A stretch of 64,000 nt of DNA from Coriobacteriaceae bacterium (GCA_025992705.1 DAJPGJ010000001.1:2083501-2147500); one strand, 5' to 3'. Shown: positions 32,023-40,899, numbered from the stretch's first letter. Numbers and translations: made by a program. The notes: a model not told the origin generated them from the sequence alone.

Positions 32023-32544
32023 ATGCAAAAACACGACAACATCACGCTCATTGGCATGCCCGGTGCTGGCAAAAGCACGCTCGGCGTTGTGCTCGCCAAG
32101 AAGCTCGGGTATCGCTTTGTCGATACCGACCTGCTCATCCAGGAAGGCGAGGGCATGTTGCTCTCGGAGATACTGGAAGCACGCGGCACTGAAGGCTTCA
32201 TTGCCTGCGAGAACGAGTTGCTCGCGAATCTCTCGTGCGCTCGCCACGTCATCGCGACAGGCGGCTCGGCCGTGTATGGTACCGACGCCGTTGCAAACCT
32301 GAAGTCGCTGGGAACCGTCGTCTTCCTCGATTTGAGCCTCGACGAGATCTCCCGTCGGCTTTCGCCCGACCTACTCGACCGCGGGGTCGTCATCCACCAG
32401 GGAAACACGCTCGAGGACCTTTACGAGGAGCGCCACCCGCTCTACGAGAATGCAGCTGACCTCATCGTGAAGCTTGACGGGCTCAGCACACTCGAGTCGG
32501 TCGAAAAGCTCGCGGCAGAGCTTGCATCATACCTGCAGGCATAA
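32023..32544 (+). CDS. aroK: Shikimate kinase
   Basis: A 173-residue kinase that phosphorylates shikimate at the 3-OH on the way to chorismate. The P-loop GMPGAGKST is at the N-terminus, then FVDTDLLIQE with substrate-binding Asp, ATGGSAV, and the lid/C-terminal RHPLYENAADL. The start is uncertain: the ATG at 32023 or one at 31975, neither with a clear ribosome-binding site; the longer form would begin just past the repeat element. It lies unusually between hydrogenase genes. Confidence 0.88.
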   Translation: MQKHDNITLIGMPGAGKSTLGVVLAKKLGYRFVDTDLLIQEGEGMLLSEILEARGTEGFIACENELLANLSCARHVIATGGSAVYGTDAVANLKSLGTVVFLDLSLDEISRRLSPDLLDRGVVIHQGNTLEDLYEERHPLYENAADLIVKLDGLSTLESVEKLAAELASYLQA

Positions 32545-32557
32545 CGAAGGAGACTCT

Positions 32558-33115
32558 GTGGAAGATATCAAGCAGATGGTCGTCTGCGTGGGAAACATGC
32601 TCATGCTCGATGAAGGTTTTGGCTCGCACATGGCCAAGGTGCTGACTAATTACGATGTCGCCCGAGAAGCCTTCGATGATGCCCATGCCCGGACGCTTGT
32701 CGAAACCTTTCGCGAATACGATGCCCATGACGACGACGGAGCTGACGAACGCATCCCCGTCATGGATGCTGGCACCATGGGCATGGGGCTCATCCCGTAC
32801 ATTCGTGATTTCGACCGCCTGGTCATCGTAGATGCCGTGGATTGCGGACCCGATGCGGCTCCCGGCACCTGTTACACCTTCACACCCGAGGATATGGCAG
32901 CCTATAGCATCATGCACTCGCTGCACGACATGCGCGTCTCGGACGTGCTCAATAACGCACGTCTGGCTGGGCATGACTGTGACATCCGCTGCGTGGGCGT
33001 GCAGAAGAAGGACATTTGCCCACGGGACTTCACCATCGATCTAACACCCGAGGTAAAGGCGGCCGTGCCCTACGCAGTAGACGCGGTGCTCGAGCTACTG
33101 GAAATCAGCCTGTAG
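32558..33115 (+). CDS. [NiFe] hydrogenase maturation protease (HyaD/HycI family)
   Basis: A 185-residue endopeptidase that removes the C-terminal extension of the hydrogenase large subunit after nickel insertion. VVCVGNMLMLDEGFGSHMAKVL carries the nickel-sensing Glu; RLVIVDAVDCG carries the Asp; and the SIMHSLHDMRVSDVL segment the His. GAAGGAG precedes the GTG at 32558. It sits 13 bp after shikimate kinase and 850 bp after the cytochrome b gene, beyond a terminator, so it probably uses another promoter. No hyp genes are in the window. Confidence 0.92.
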   Translation: MEDIKQMVVCVGNMLMLDEGFGSHMAKVLTNYDVAREAFDDAHARTLVETFREYDAHDDDGADERIPVMDAGTMGMGLIPYIRDFDRLVIVDAVDCGPDAAPGTCYTFTPEDMAAYSIMHSLHDMRVSDVLNNARLAGHDCDIRCVGVQKKDICPRDFTIDLTPEVKAAVPYAVDAVLELLEISL

Positions 33116-33120
33116 GTGCT

Positions 33121-33160
33121 GAGATTTCTCGACTCCGCTACGCGCCGCTCGAAATGACAA
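33121..33160. repeat. TCGAAATGACA-family repeat, half unit
   Basis: GAGATTTCTCGACTCC to CGCTCGAAATGACA, nearly identical to the unit at 8446-8490. It begins 5 bp after the hydrogenase protease stop, between convergent genes. Confidence 0.75.
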
Positions 33161-33198
33161 GAACGAGCGCTCAGTTGAAAGACACAAAAAGGGGCTCA

Positions 33199-33228
33199 CA
33201 ACAAGAAGGCCCGCAGATGCGGGCCTTC
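33199..33228 (-). terminator. Terminator of rplM-rpsI operon
   Basis: On the minus strand GAAGGCCCGC pairs with GCGGGCCTTC around a 4-nt loop, followed by TTGTTG. It lies 25 bp past the rpsI stop. Confidence 0.8.
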
Positions 33229-33252
33229 TCTTGCATATATGTCTCTCGAAAC

Positions 33253-33654
33253 TTAGCGCTTGGAGAACTGCGGACGCTTGCGAGCCTTCTTGAGACCGTA
33301 CTTCTTGCGCTCGACCATACGCGGATCGCGCGTGAGGAAGCCAGCCTTCTTGAGCTCGGCACGATAGTCACCAGCCTCAAGCAACGCACGGGCGATGCCG
33401 TGACGCAGAGCACCAGCCTGACCGGAGATGCCACCGCCATTGAGCGTGGCAATGACGTCGAAATGCTTGACCGTACCCGTCACGGTGAAGGGAGTCATCG
33501 CATACTCGACGAGCGCCTTGCGGCCGAAGTAATCCTCGGCGTCGCGCTTGTTAACGGTGACCTTACCGGTACCGGGGACGAGACGAACGCGCGCGATGGC
33601 GTTCTTGCGGCGACCGGTGCCATAGTAGATGGCTTCTTTCTTGGTATCTGCCAT
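33253..33654 (-). CDS. rpsI: 30S ribosomal protein S9 (uS9)
   Basis: A 133-residue small-subunit protein whose tail reaches the P-site tRNA. GTGRRKNAIARVRLVPGTG, GGGISGQAGALRHGIARAL and the terminal KKYGLKKARKRPQFSKR are diagnostic. It starts 3 bp after the rplM stop in the universal L13-S9 operon. Confidence 0.98.
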   Translation of the reverse strand: MADTKKEAIYYGTGRRKNAIARVRLVPGTGKVTVNKRDAEDYFGRKALVEYAMTPFTVTGTVKHFDVIATLNGGGISGQAGALRHGIARALLEAGDYRAELKKAGFLTRDPRMVERKKYGLKKARKRPQFSKR

Positions 33655-33657
33655 GGG

Positions 33658-34092
33658 TTATGCCTCCAGGTCAATCTTGCGGGGATTCTGCGCCTGATGC
33701 GGATGCTCGGGGCCTACATAGACCTTGAGCTTCTTAGCCATCTGACGTCCGAGCGTGTTCTTGGGGAGCATGCCCTTGACGGCGTGCTCGATGACGCGCT
33801 CGGGATGCTTCTCCATTGCCTCCTGGAAGGTCTCCTGACGCACGCCGCCGGGATAGCCCGTGATGCGGGTGTACACCTTATCGGTGACCTTGGCGCCAGT
33901 CACTTTGATCTTGTCGCAGTTGATGACGACAACGAAGTCGCCCGTGTCAACGTGCGGCGTGTACGTCGGCTTGTTCTTGCCGCGCAGAATCTGCGCAACG
34001 GCGGAAGCAAGACGACCAAGGGTCATGTCGGTCGCATCGACCAGAAGCCACTCGCGCTGGACTTCGCCGGGCTTCGCATAGTAGGTCTTCAC
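33658..34092 (-). CDS. rplM: 50S ribosomal protein L13 (uL13)
   Basis: A 144-residue large-subunit protein. KTYYAKPGEVQREWLLVDA, LGRLASAVAQILRGKNKPT, GDFVVVINCDKIKVTG and MLPKNTLGRQMAKKLKVY are diagnostic. I start at the GTG at 34092, which has GGAGG upstream and gives the normal length; the open frame extends to 34131. A good promoter lies about 75 bp upstream. Confidence 0.97.
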   Translation of the reverse strand: MKTYYAKPGEVQREWLLVDATDMTLGRLASAVAQILRGKNKPTYTPHVDTGDFVVVINCDKIKVTGAKVTDKVYTRITGYPGGVRQETFQEAMEKHPERVIEHAVKGMLPKNTLGRQMAKKLKVYVGPEHPHQAQNPRKIDLEA

Positions 34093-34165
34093 GTGTGTTC
34101 CTCCAACTAAACTACCATGTTGTTCAATCACAGAGTTTCACGGGGCTCTGAAAGCGAACCCGTTA

Positions 34166-34194
34166 AGAATACTCGTGGTGCGACACGAAAGCAA
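34166..34194 (-). promoter_or_regulatory. Promoter of rplM-rpsI
   Basis: On the minus strand -35 TTGCTT (34189-34194), a 17-bp spacer, -10 TATTCT (34166-34171). It leaves a leader of about 65 nt before the rplM GTG, long enough for an autoregulatory structure, though none is obvious by eye. Confidence 0.7.
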
Positions 34195-34229
34195 TAAAAA
34201 TATGCTAAGTGGATGACGCTTTTTGCCCT

Positions 34230-35570
34230 CTAGAGCTTGTCCTCAGACTGACGCTCCGTCATCTCATCCTCTTCGGAGACGACAAGATTGGGATCGACAT
34301 CGTCGACAAACGGCGACGCATCTGCATCCTTCGCGTCGTCACCCGCCTCAAGCGCAGCCTCGGGATGCTCCGCATCTTCTTCCGCGGCGATAATGCCAGC
34401 CGCCGCCTCCTCGGGCTCGGCCAACTCGGGATCGACAACGTCGACGTGCGTTGCCTCATCGCTCACGTTGTCATCAGCCGCATCGGATGCAGGCAGCTCG
34501 GGCTCGGCGTCAAGTGCCTCGGCGACCACCACGGGATTGAGCGCCGCAGGGACCTCGGACGCAGCTGCAGAAGCTGGTTGCGGAGCGGCAACGTTCACAG
34601 GTTCACCCGTGGGCGGAGCAGGCATATCACCAGATGCAGCCGGAGCATGGGGCGGATGGGGCGCATCGGGCTGTCCACCGGCAACCTCAAAGGGCAGCGG
34701 GTCATCCTTCGTACCCCAAGCAGACACGTCAAACTGACGCGTCCAGTAACCTACCGCCCTGGCAACGAGCAGTTCTATAAATGCGCTGTACACAAACCAG
34801 ACGTAGGAAAGGACGAGGACAACGGGGAACATCGTCATGATGAGGGTCAGGACATAGCCGAACATCGCCGAGTCAGAGTACATGCCGTTACTCGACATGA
34901 AAATGAGCGGTGCAACGGTAGCACCGAGCACGGCCACCACGATGATGAGAGCAACGATGCCGATGATGATGCCACCGACAAGGTCGAAGAGAATCGCCAT
35001 GCCGAAGATGCGCATGAGGCCGCCGAAGTCCTTTTTGATCATGGTCCAGATCTTGCCGAATTGCAGGCCCGTACCCAGGCGATCGTACATGGTCATGCGG
35101 ATGGTGCCCACCCAGATCATGACGCTGGCAAAGACGGTGAGTACGATACCGGCAACGTAGAGAATCCAGCCGATGCCGGCAAAGACGAAGTTGCCCGGCG
35201 TGACGACCATGTAGCGGCCCGTTGCCGTGTAGATACCGGTCTCCATGCCCATCGAGCTAAACCAGCCGCCGATTGACAAGACGATGCCCGGAATGATGGT
35301 CATCACGATTGCGATGACGAGCGCAAACCAGCCCCAACGCAGCATCTTGCTACCCGGACGACCGTAAATCTTCTTGGGCATGGGCGATTCGACACCCCAT
35401 GCCGCTTTGTGTGCCCACTCCCAGGCGTATCCATAGACGGTCATCTGGCCGAATATGGGGATAAACGAGATGAGGCCGAGCAGACAGATTTTGCCAAACC
35501 AGCCTTTCGATGACTTGATGTCACCATAGCTCGTACGGAAATACTTCCCGCTGTAGTTCGTCTGATCCAT
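34230..35570 (-). CDS. DUF4013-like membrane protein with long acidic C-terminal tail
   Basis: A 446-residue protein. Residues 1-285 hold about six hydrophobic helices with the GLISFIPIFGQMTVYGYAWEWA and Gly-rich loops of DUF4013 membrane proteins. From about residue 290 the protein becomes a 155-residue Pro/Ala then Asp/Glu-rich tail (PDAPHPPHAPA, later EPEEAAAG, ASPFVDDVDPN), surely disordered and, from the positive-inside pattern, likely cytosolic. GGAGGAAATT precedes the ATG. It follows gatD by 20 bp in the same direction. Function unknown; the tail may bind partners. Confidence 0.72.
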   Translation of the reverse strand: MDQTNYSGKYFRTSYGDIKSSKGWFGKICLLGLISFIPIFGQMTVYGYAWEWAHKAAWGVESPMPKKIYGRPGSKMLRWGWFALVIAIVMTIIPGIVLSIGGWFSSMGMETGIYTATGRYMVVTPGNFVFAGIGWILYVAGIVLTVFASVMIWVGTIRMTMYDRLGTGLQFGKIWTMIKKDFGGLMRIFGMAILFDLVGGIIIGIVALIIVVAVLGATVAPLIFMSSNGMYSDSAMFGYVLTLIMTMFPVVLVLSYVWFVYSAFIELLVARAVGYWTRQFDVSAWGTKDDPLPFEVAGGQPDAPHPPHAPAASGDMPAPPTGEPVNVAAPQPASAAASEVPAALNPVVVAEALDAEPELPASDAADDNVSDEATHVDVVDPELAEPEEAAAGIIAAEEDAEHPEAALEAGDDAKDADASPFVDDVDPNLVVSEEDEMTERQSEDKL

Positions 35571-35590
35571 AATTTCCTCCGTTTAAACGG

Positions 35591-36349
35591 TTATGAGATT
35601 AGTCTTTGCTTCATAGTATCATGAGCTGCGTCTTCAAGAGCATCATCAAGACGAGAAAGCTGCACCCCGGGATATCTGCGTTGCAGCGCAAGCTCGATGA
35701 GCGCATCTGCCACACGTGGATTTTTGGGCAGAAGCGGGCCATGGCTGTAGGTCGCAATGACATTGCGGTAGCGTAGGCCCTCGGTGCCGTCCTCGCCATT
35801 GTTGCCGAAGCCCTTCACCACCGTGCCGAGCGCTCGTGCCCCCTCGCGCAGATGTGTGCGGCCTGCATGGTTCTCGAACCCGACGACCACGGGCGCGCCC
35901 TCGATGGCGTCTGCCGTGAAGACGATGTTGCCGATGAGACGCGTATCACCCGCCTCGGTATACATGGGCAGCGCGCCGATATAGGAAGCCTCGTGGCCTT
36001 CGTGATCGACATAATACTCGCCGAGAATCTGGTAACCGCCACATATGGCGAGTACGGGGACATCGTTCTCGATGGCCCGCTGCAAACGCGAGGCCTTAGA
36101 GCCGGCAACCCCCACGCCCAGATCTGCCAACAGCGTGCGCTGGTCGAAGTCCTGGCCACCCCCGATAAAGAAGAGGTCGATATCCTCGAAATCCGCATCC
36201 TGGCCTGCGCCCAGGTCAACCACCTGCGCATCGATGTCACGCCATTCGCAGCGCTTGGTGAGCGCAATCGTGTTGCCACGGTCTCCGTAGAGATTGAGCA
36301 GGTCGGGGTAGAGATGTCCGATCGTGATGTGCATGCGCCCGTCAGTCAC
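35591..36349 (-). CDS. gatD: Lipid II isoglutaminyl synthase, glutaminase subunit
   Basis: A 252-residue CobB/CobQ-like glutamine amidotransferase that feeds ammonia to MurT to amidate the D-Glu of lipid II. The nucleophile Cys lies in AICGGYQILGEYY, GFENHAGRT follows, and TYSHGPLLPKNP holds the catalytic His. The first segment (ITIGHLYPDLLNLYGDRGN) is typical. I accept the GTG at 36349 (GGGAGG eight bases upstream); the ATG at 36334 is possible. It is 3 bp after murT. Confidence 0.93.
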   Translation of the reverse strand: MTDGRMHITIGHLYPDLLNLYGDRGNTIALTKRCEWRDIDAQVVDLGAGQDADFEDIDLFFIGGGQDFDQRTLLADLGVGVAGSKASRLQRAIENDVPVLAICGGYQILGEYYVDHEGHEASYIGALPMYTEAGDTRLIGNIVFTADAIEGAPVVVGFENHAGRTHLREGARALGTVVKGFGNNGEDGTEGLRYRNVIATYSHGPLLPKNPRVADALIELALQRRYPGVQLSRLDDALEDAAHDTMKQRLIS

Positions 36350-36352
36350 TGC

Positions 36353-37720
36353 CTAGCCCTCCCAGAATCCCGCGAGGCCCAGAACGCTTGCCGCTTTCGC
36401 GCGAAAGCCGAGCATCGCCGAGTAGTTGGCGACGACCGTCACCGCATGGTCCATGCGATTAAGCTCCTCGATGAGCTCGCCATAATCGTGGATGATGCGG
36501 ATGCCGGAGGCGGGCATCCCCGCATACTTGAGGCGCAGCGCCATGTCCTCGGCGCGGTCGCCACTGCAGATGGCCTCGGACTTGCGTGCGCAGATCGCCT
36601 CCCAGCCGGCATCGTAAATCCACGAGACATCCGTCCCGTCGCATTCCTGGTCATTGAGTATGCATACGAGACCCATACCCTCGTCGGTCTCGTTGAGCAG
36701 TAGGTTGATAATCTGATTGCAGCCTGCCGGATTCTTCATGAGCATGAGACGCACCTTGGTGCCGTTGATGTCGAGGACCTCCGAGCGACCGAAACCGTGC
36801 TTGAATTTGCCAAGCGCCTCGAAGGCCTGCTCCTTGGAAAAACCAAACGCCAAAAGGCCAGCCACGACGCATGCACAATTGTAGATATCGTAGCTTGCAG
36901 GCACATCAACCGGCACCGCCGAGCTTACGCCGTCAACACTGATCTCGAGCACGCAGCTATCGCTGTGTCGCTCGAGAATCTTTTCCACCGCGACTGCGGG
37001 AACGGGGCGAGCATAGCCGCAAGCCGGACAGCGAAATCCGCCCAAATGCGCAAACGTGACATAGTCGTAGGCATATTCGGCACCGCACATGATGCAGTGC
37101 GTCGCATCCGAAAGGTCGGCTACGCGCTCGGGGTAAATCTCGCAGCTCACGCCATAGAAAATGACATCGTTATCAACCTTGTCGGCAATCGAGGCAACCA
37201 TCGAGTCATCTGCGTTGAGGCACAGCGTCGCATGCGGAGAATTCGTCACGCCCGCCATGATGTTCTCGAGCGTGTGAGTGACCTCGCCGTAGCGGTCGAG
37301 CTGGTCACGGAAGACGTTCGTGACCACGAGCACGTCCGGGTCAAGCTGCTTGCACACGCGCCGCAACGCGCCCTCATCGCACTCGATGGCGGCAAGCTTG
37401 TAGCGTGGCTTGCCCGTGATGCTCGAACGGATCGCAAACTCCGTCGTGATGCCCTGGATGAGGTTTGCGCCACTACGGTTATAGAACGCTTGCTCGCCCA
37501 TGTTCTCGAGCGCCTGGGCAACGATATGCGTGGACGTCGTCTTGCCGTTGGTTCCCGTAATCACGATGGTACGGACGCCACGGCTCAGGCGGTGCAGATA
37601 TTCGGGATCAATCTTGAGGGCAAGCTTACCTGGCAGCGAGGTGCCACCACGTCCGAGCAGGCGTAGCATATGGTACGTCGCCTTGCAGACGAGCGCCGCA
37701 CAGACCGTCCTGGCACTCAT
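36353..37720 (-). CDS. murT: Lipid II isoglutaminyl synthase, Mur ligase-like subunit
   Basis: A 455-residue ATP-dependent Mur-ligase-fold protein that amidates the peptidoglycan stem peptide with GatD. VITGTNGKTTSTHIVAQAL is the P-loop, CIMCG and CPACG form the Cys4 zinc ribbon inserted in the central domain as in known MurT, and the C-terminal DUF1727 part has ANYSAMLGFR. The murT-gatD pair occurs in Gram-positive bacteria. rsfS ends 3 bp upstream. Confidence 0.95.
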   Translation of the reverse strand: MSARTVCAALVCKATYHMLRLLGRGGTSLPGKLALKIDPEYLHRLSRGVRTIVITGTNGKTTSTHIVAQALENMGEQAFYNRSGANLIQGITTEFAIRSSITGKPRYKLAAIECDEGALRRVCKQLDPDVLVVTNVFRDQLDRYGEVTHTLENIMAGVTNSPHATLCLNADDSMVASIADKVDNDVIFYGVSCEIYPERVADLSDATHCIMCGAEYAYDYVTFAHLGGFRCPACGYARPVPAVAVEKILERHSDSCVLEISVDGVSSAVPVDVPASYDIYNCACVVAGLLAFGFSKEQAFEALGKFKHGFGRSEVLDINGTKVRLMLMKNPAGCNQIINLLLNETDEGMGLVCILNDQECDGTDVSWIYDAGWEAICARKSEAICSGDRAEDMALRLKYAGMPASGIRIIHDYGELIEELNRMDHAVTVVANYSAMLGFRAKAASVLGLAGFWEG

Positions 37721-37723
37721 GAG

Positions 37724-38173
37724 CTAGTCCTCGTCCACCGTGTCCTGGCTTGCGCCTTCGGCACGCTCGAGGAGACGCGCGATGCGCTCGGTGTAAACGG
37801 GGTCCTCGATGCCCGCGAGAGCGACATCCACGGTGGGAGCCGCATCCCAAAGTTGCTCAAGACGGTAGTAATCACGCGGACCAGGTTGGAAGATATGCAC
37901 GACGATAGGACCGTAGTCCATGAGCACCCACTCGCTCTCGTCGAGGCCCTCGATGCTCACCGGCTTGATGCCGAAATCCTTGAAAAGCTGCTCCTCGACT
38001 TCCTCGGCAATCGCATCGACGCGACGATTATTGGCTGCCGTGCAGATTACGAAATAGTCGGTGACATTGAGAAGGTCTGACACATCCTGGATGACTATGT
38101 CGGTGCCCTTCTTCTCGTCGATGGCGCGCGCGGCAACGAGTGCCTGCTCCTTGAATGCGCTGTGCTCGGTCAA
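37724..38173 (-). CDS. rsfS: Ribosomal silencing factor RsfS (Iojap)
   Basis: A 149-residue factor that binds L14 and blocks subunit joining in starved cells. GTDIVIQDVSDLLNVTDYFVICTA, GLDESEWVLMDYGPIVVHIF and YRLEQLWDAAP are the family core. I start at a TTG at 38173 because AAAGGGGG lies five bases upstream; the ATG at 38197 has no site. The C-terminus is about 30 residues longer than usual. Confidence 0.9.
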   Translation of the reverse strand: MTEHSAFKEQALVAARAIDEKKGTDIVIQDVSDLLNVTDYFVICTAANNRRVDAIAEEVEEQLFKDFGIKPVSIEGLDESEWVLMDYGPIVVHIFQPGPRDYYRLEQLWDAAPTVDVALAGIEDPVYTERIARLLERAEGASQDTVDED

Positions 38174-38227
38174 CGTGCCCCCTTTACGGACATGCAAGTT
38201 TGCTTGCGTTAATGATAGCGAATTGTA

Positions 38228-38869
38228 TTACAAGACGACGTCGGGGTCGCCCTGACGCGATTTGTCGATGGGATGATGGCGCTCGACCAGGCTGTTCCAG
38301 ATGTCGAGAGCAACCGGGTCAATGAAACGCTTGCGCTCGATGAGCGACACCATCGTCGTTGCATAGGCCTCGAAATACAGCTCGTCGAGCGATGCCTCGC
38401 CTACCATCTTGCGCAGCCGCTTGATCTGCGGGCGCCCCTTCGTCTTTCGAAGCGGTTCGATCATATCGGCCGTGAAGATGATTATGTCCAGATCACTCAT
38501 TTCGAAATCGCCAAGTGTATGCTTGTGAATGGCGCTGATGATGTCATCGCTGAGCTCGGGGAACTCGCGTTTGACGGCGGCGGCGCCTGTGAAAGAATGC
38601 AGGACCGGATACAGGTACTCGATGTTTGCGGGACGTTCGATGCCCAGCTCGTCAAGACGTGCCGGCAATTCGTCATCGGTCAGCAGCTTGTCCCAGTCAT
38701 GCAACAGTCCCGCGATGCGAGCGTCGAATTCATTGGCTCCGTATATGCGTGCAAGCTTGGCAGCGCACTCGGAAACCGAATGGACGTGCTCGAGACGCTT
38801 GCCCGACAAGCGCTTGTCCACCGCCTTGGTCACACGTTTCAGCAGTTTCTTGTCTTCCTTCACGTTCAC
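38228..38869 (-). CDS. yqeK: YqeK-type HD-domain hydrolase (probable Ap4A hydrolase)
   Basis: A 213-residue HD-domain phosphohydrolase; family members split diadenosine tetraphosphate symmetrically. HVHSVSECA, AGLLHDWDK, VLHSFTGAAAV and AIHKHTLGD carry the His and Asp metal ligands. It starts at GTG 38869 and lies between nadD and rsfS, the usual nadD-yqeK-rsfS order. The large palindrome at 38895 lies just upstream, between it and nadD. Confidence 0.92.
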   Translation of the reverse strand: MNVKEDKKLLKRVTKAVDKRLSGKRLEHVHSVSECAAKLARIYGANEFDARIAGLLHDWDKLLTDDELPARLDELGIERPANIEYLYPVLHSFTGAAAVKREFPELSDDIISAIHKHTLGDFEMSDLDIIIFTADMIEPLRKTKGRPQIKRLRKMVGEASLDELYFEAYATTMVSLIERKRFIDPVALDIWNSLVERHHPIDKSRQGDPDVVL

Positions 38870-38894
38870 AAACCTTCTCTCTCGATATGCGGGT

Positions 38895-38976
38895 CGGGGT
38901 GATGAGACAGTTGCTCAGGGACGTTGTCTCATTTGAAAATGAGACAACGTCCCTGAGCAACTGTCTCATCACCCCG
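38895..38976. repeat. 82-bp palindrome overlapping the 3' end of nadD
   Basis: Two perfect 40-bp arms (CGGGGTGATGAGACAGTTGC..., inverted to its right) around a 2-bp centre at 38935-38936. Outer words GATGAGACA and TGTCTCATT match the palindromes at 27216 and 49621; the inner CAGGGACG differs. It lies between nadD and yqeK, and the last 15 sense codons and stop of nadD are inside it. Confidence 0.9.
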
Positions 38977-39576
38977 GTATAAGCCCATCCGGGAAATATA
39001 TGCCCCGACAGGCGCCGGGATCATGTCGCTCACGTCCCTGCCACATGCTATGTCCTCGCGTAACTGGGTCGAGGACACGTCAATCTGCGGAACGTCGAGA
39101 TACATGACATCGAAGTCGACGGGGCTTGCCCCAAGGGCCTCGCGCACGCGCTCAGTGGATTGCCCCGGGCGCTTCGCCACGACGATGGTGCACAGCCGCG
39201 CGACATCATCGGCTCGCTTCCAGCCTGGCAAGGTAATTGCCGAATCGGTGCCCATGATGAAGAAGAGCCGTGCACCCTCATAGCGCTGTGCCAGCTCTTC
39301 GAGCGTGTCAGCCGTATAGGTGATGCCCCCGCGTTCGACTTCGCAGAGGTCAAGCGCAAAGAGCGAGTCATCCGCAATCGCGAGCGCGACCATGTCGGCA
39401 CGCTGCGATGCGGGCGTGACCTCTTGATCCTGCTTGAAATGAGGATTACCCGCCGGAATGAAAAGCACGCGGCTGAGCTCAAGTTGCTCGGCAGCGCTGC
39501 GCGCGATGACGAGATGCCCATTGTGCACCGGATCGAAGGTGCCGCCCATAATGCCTATGCGCGCATCTTTCTCCAC
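38929..39576 (-). CDS. nadD: Nicotinate-nucleotide adenylyltransferase
   Basis: A 215-residue enzyme making nicotinate adenine dinucleotide in NAD synthesis. GIMGGTFDPVHNGHL gives the nucleotidyltransferase H-x-G-H, then FIPAGNPHFK, FIMGTDSAITLPGWK and VSSTQLREDIACG with the ISSTxxR-like signature. The C-terminus after YISRMGLY is RGDETVAQGRCLIFK, read entirely from the palindrome at 38895, so an element insertion seems to have replaced the native end. The catalytic core is intact, so it should be active. It starts 3 bp after proA. Confidence 0.95.
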   Translation of the reverse strand: MEKDARIGIMGGTFDPVHNGHLVIARSAAEQLELSRVLFIPAGNPHFKQDQEVTPASQRADMVALAIADDSLFALDLCEVERGGITYTADTLEELAQRYEGARLFFIMGTDSAITLPGWKRADDVARLCTIVVAKRPGQSTERVREALGASPVDFDVMYLDVPQIDVSSTQLREDIACGRDVSDMIPAPVGAYISRMGLYRGDETVAQGRCLIFK

Positions 39577-39579
39577 ACC

Positions 39580-40839
39580 TTAGCCTCGAATCTGGCCCTC
39601 ACCGCTCACAAGATACTTGACCGATGTAAGCGCAGCCGCACCCATGGGTCCGCGTGCGTGAAGCTTCTGGGTGCTGATGCCAATCTCGGCGCCTAGCCCG
39701 AACTCGCCACCGTCGGTAAAGCGCGTCGAGGCGTTGGCATAGACAACAGCCGCATCGACCTGACGCTGAAACGCGTCAACGGCACTCACGTCCTGAGAGA
39801 TGATGCTCTCCGAGTGGCCCGTGCCATATGCGTTGATATGTGCAATCGCCTCCCCGACACCGGTGACGCACTTGACGCTGATCTCCATGTCGAGGTACTC
39901 GGTGCCCCAATCCTCCTCGGTCGCGGCAGTGGTTTCGATGCCGTGCGCGGAAGCAATGGCAGCGGCAGGAGCATCGGCGTGGATGACGACGCCTGCGCGG
40001 GCAAGTGCCATAAGCAACGTGGGCAGGAAGATCTCGGCGACCTCTTCGTCGATGAGGATGCTCTCGCAGGCATTGCAGACACCGGGGCGCTGCGTCTTCG
40101 CGTTCATGATGATAGGCTCGACATAGGCGGGGTCGGCCTGCTTGTGAATGTAGACGTGACAATTACCCGTGCCCGTCTCGATGACGGGCACGGTCGCGTT
40201 CTTCACGCAGTGCTGGATGAGGCCAGCGCCACCACGCGGAATGAGCACGTCGACCAAACCGGCGAGACTCATGAGCTCATCGGTTGCCTCGCGGCCAGGG
40301 TCCTCGATGCTCTGGATGCAGTCAACGGGCAGGCCGGCACTGGCTGCCGCCTCCGCAAGAATGTGCGAGATGGTAAGGCAGGAGCGCTGTGCCAAGCTAC
40401 CACCACGCAGAATGCAAGCATTGCCCGTCTTGATGCATAGGGCAGCGGCATCGGCAGTGACGTTGGGGCGTGCCTCGTAGATCATCGCGACGACTCCAAG
40501 CGGCACGCGATACTTGATCATGCGCAGTCCGTTATAGAGCTCGCTTCCCTCGAGGACTTCGCCGAGCACCTCAGGCTGTGCAGCAACCTGTCGCAAACCG
40601 TCGGCAATGCCGTCGATGCGTTCATGTGAGAGCATGAGACGATCAAGCAATGGACCGGGCGTACCCTTCTCACGTGCAGCGTTCATATCGGCTTCGTTCG
40701 CCTCGAGAATCTGCGCCGCCTGCGCAATAAGCGCATCGGCCATCTTGTTGAGCGCGTCGCAGCGTTGCGATGAGCTCGTCTGTGCCAGCTCGCGCGATGC
40801 GATGCGTGCCTTTTTCGCCTTTTCCAGTGCCTCGCCCAT
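39580..40839 (-). CDS. proA: Gamma-glutamyl phosphate reductase
   Basis: A 419-residue NADPH-dependent reductase of proline synthesis. NGLRMIKYRVPLGVVAMIYEARPNVT, a CILRGGSLA block, PVIETGTGNCHVYIHKQAD, the catalytic Cys in GVCNACES and GPMGAAALTS are diagnostic. I start at the ATG at 40839 (AAAGGG upstream); the open frame reaches 40887 without a site. No proB is next to it; whiA is upstream. Confidence 0.96.
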   Translation of the reverse strand: MGEALEKAKKARIASRELAQTSSSQRCDALNKMADALIAQAAQILEANEADMNAAREKGTPGPLLDRLMLSHERIDGIADGLRQVAAQPEVLGEVLEGSELYNGLRMIKYRVPLGVVAMIYEARPNVTADAAALCIKTGNACILRGGSLAQRSCLTISHILAEAAASAGLPVDCIQSIEDPGREATDELMSLAGLVDVLIPRGGAGLIQHCVKNATVPVIETGTGNCHVYIHKQADPAYVEPIIMNAKTQRPGVCNACESILIDEEVAEIFLPTLLMALARAGVVIHADAPAAAIASAHGIETTAATEEDWGTEYLDMEISVKCVTGVGEAIAHINAYGTGHSESIISQDVSAVDAFQRQVDAAVVYANASTRFTDGGEFGLGAEIGISTQKLHARGPMGAAALTSVKYLVSGEGQIRG

Positions 40840-40899
40840 GTGCCGTGCCCTTTCTCCTGCAGTCCCTTGCTCTTGCGTTCCAGCCATTATACGGGAGCG

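Noticed and set aside
38929..39576. nadD considered truncated or broken
   Set aside because: All catalytic motifs and the usual length are present; only the last 15 residues are foreign.
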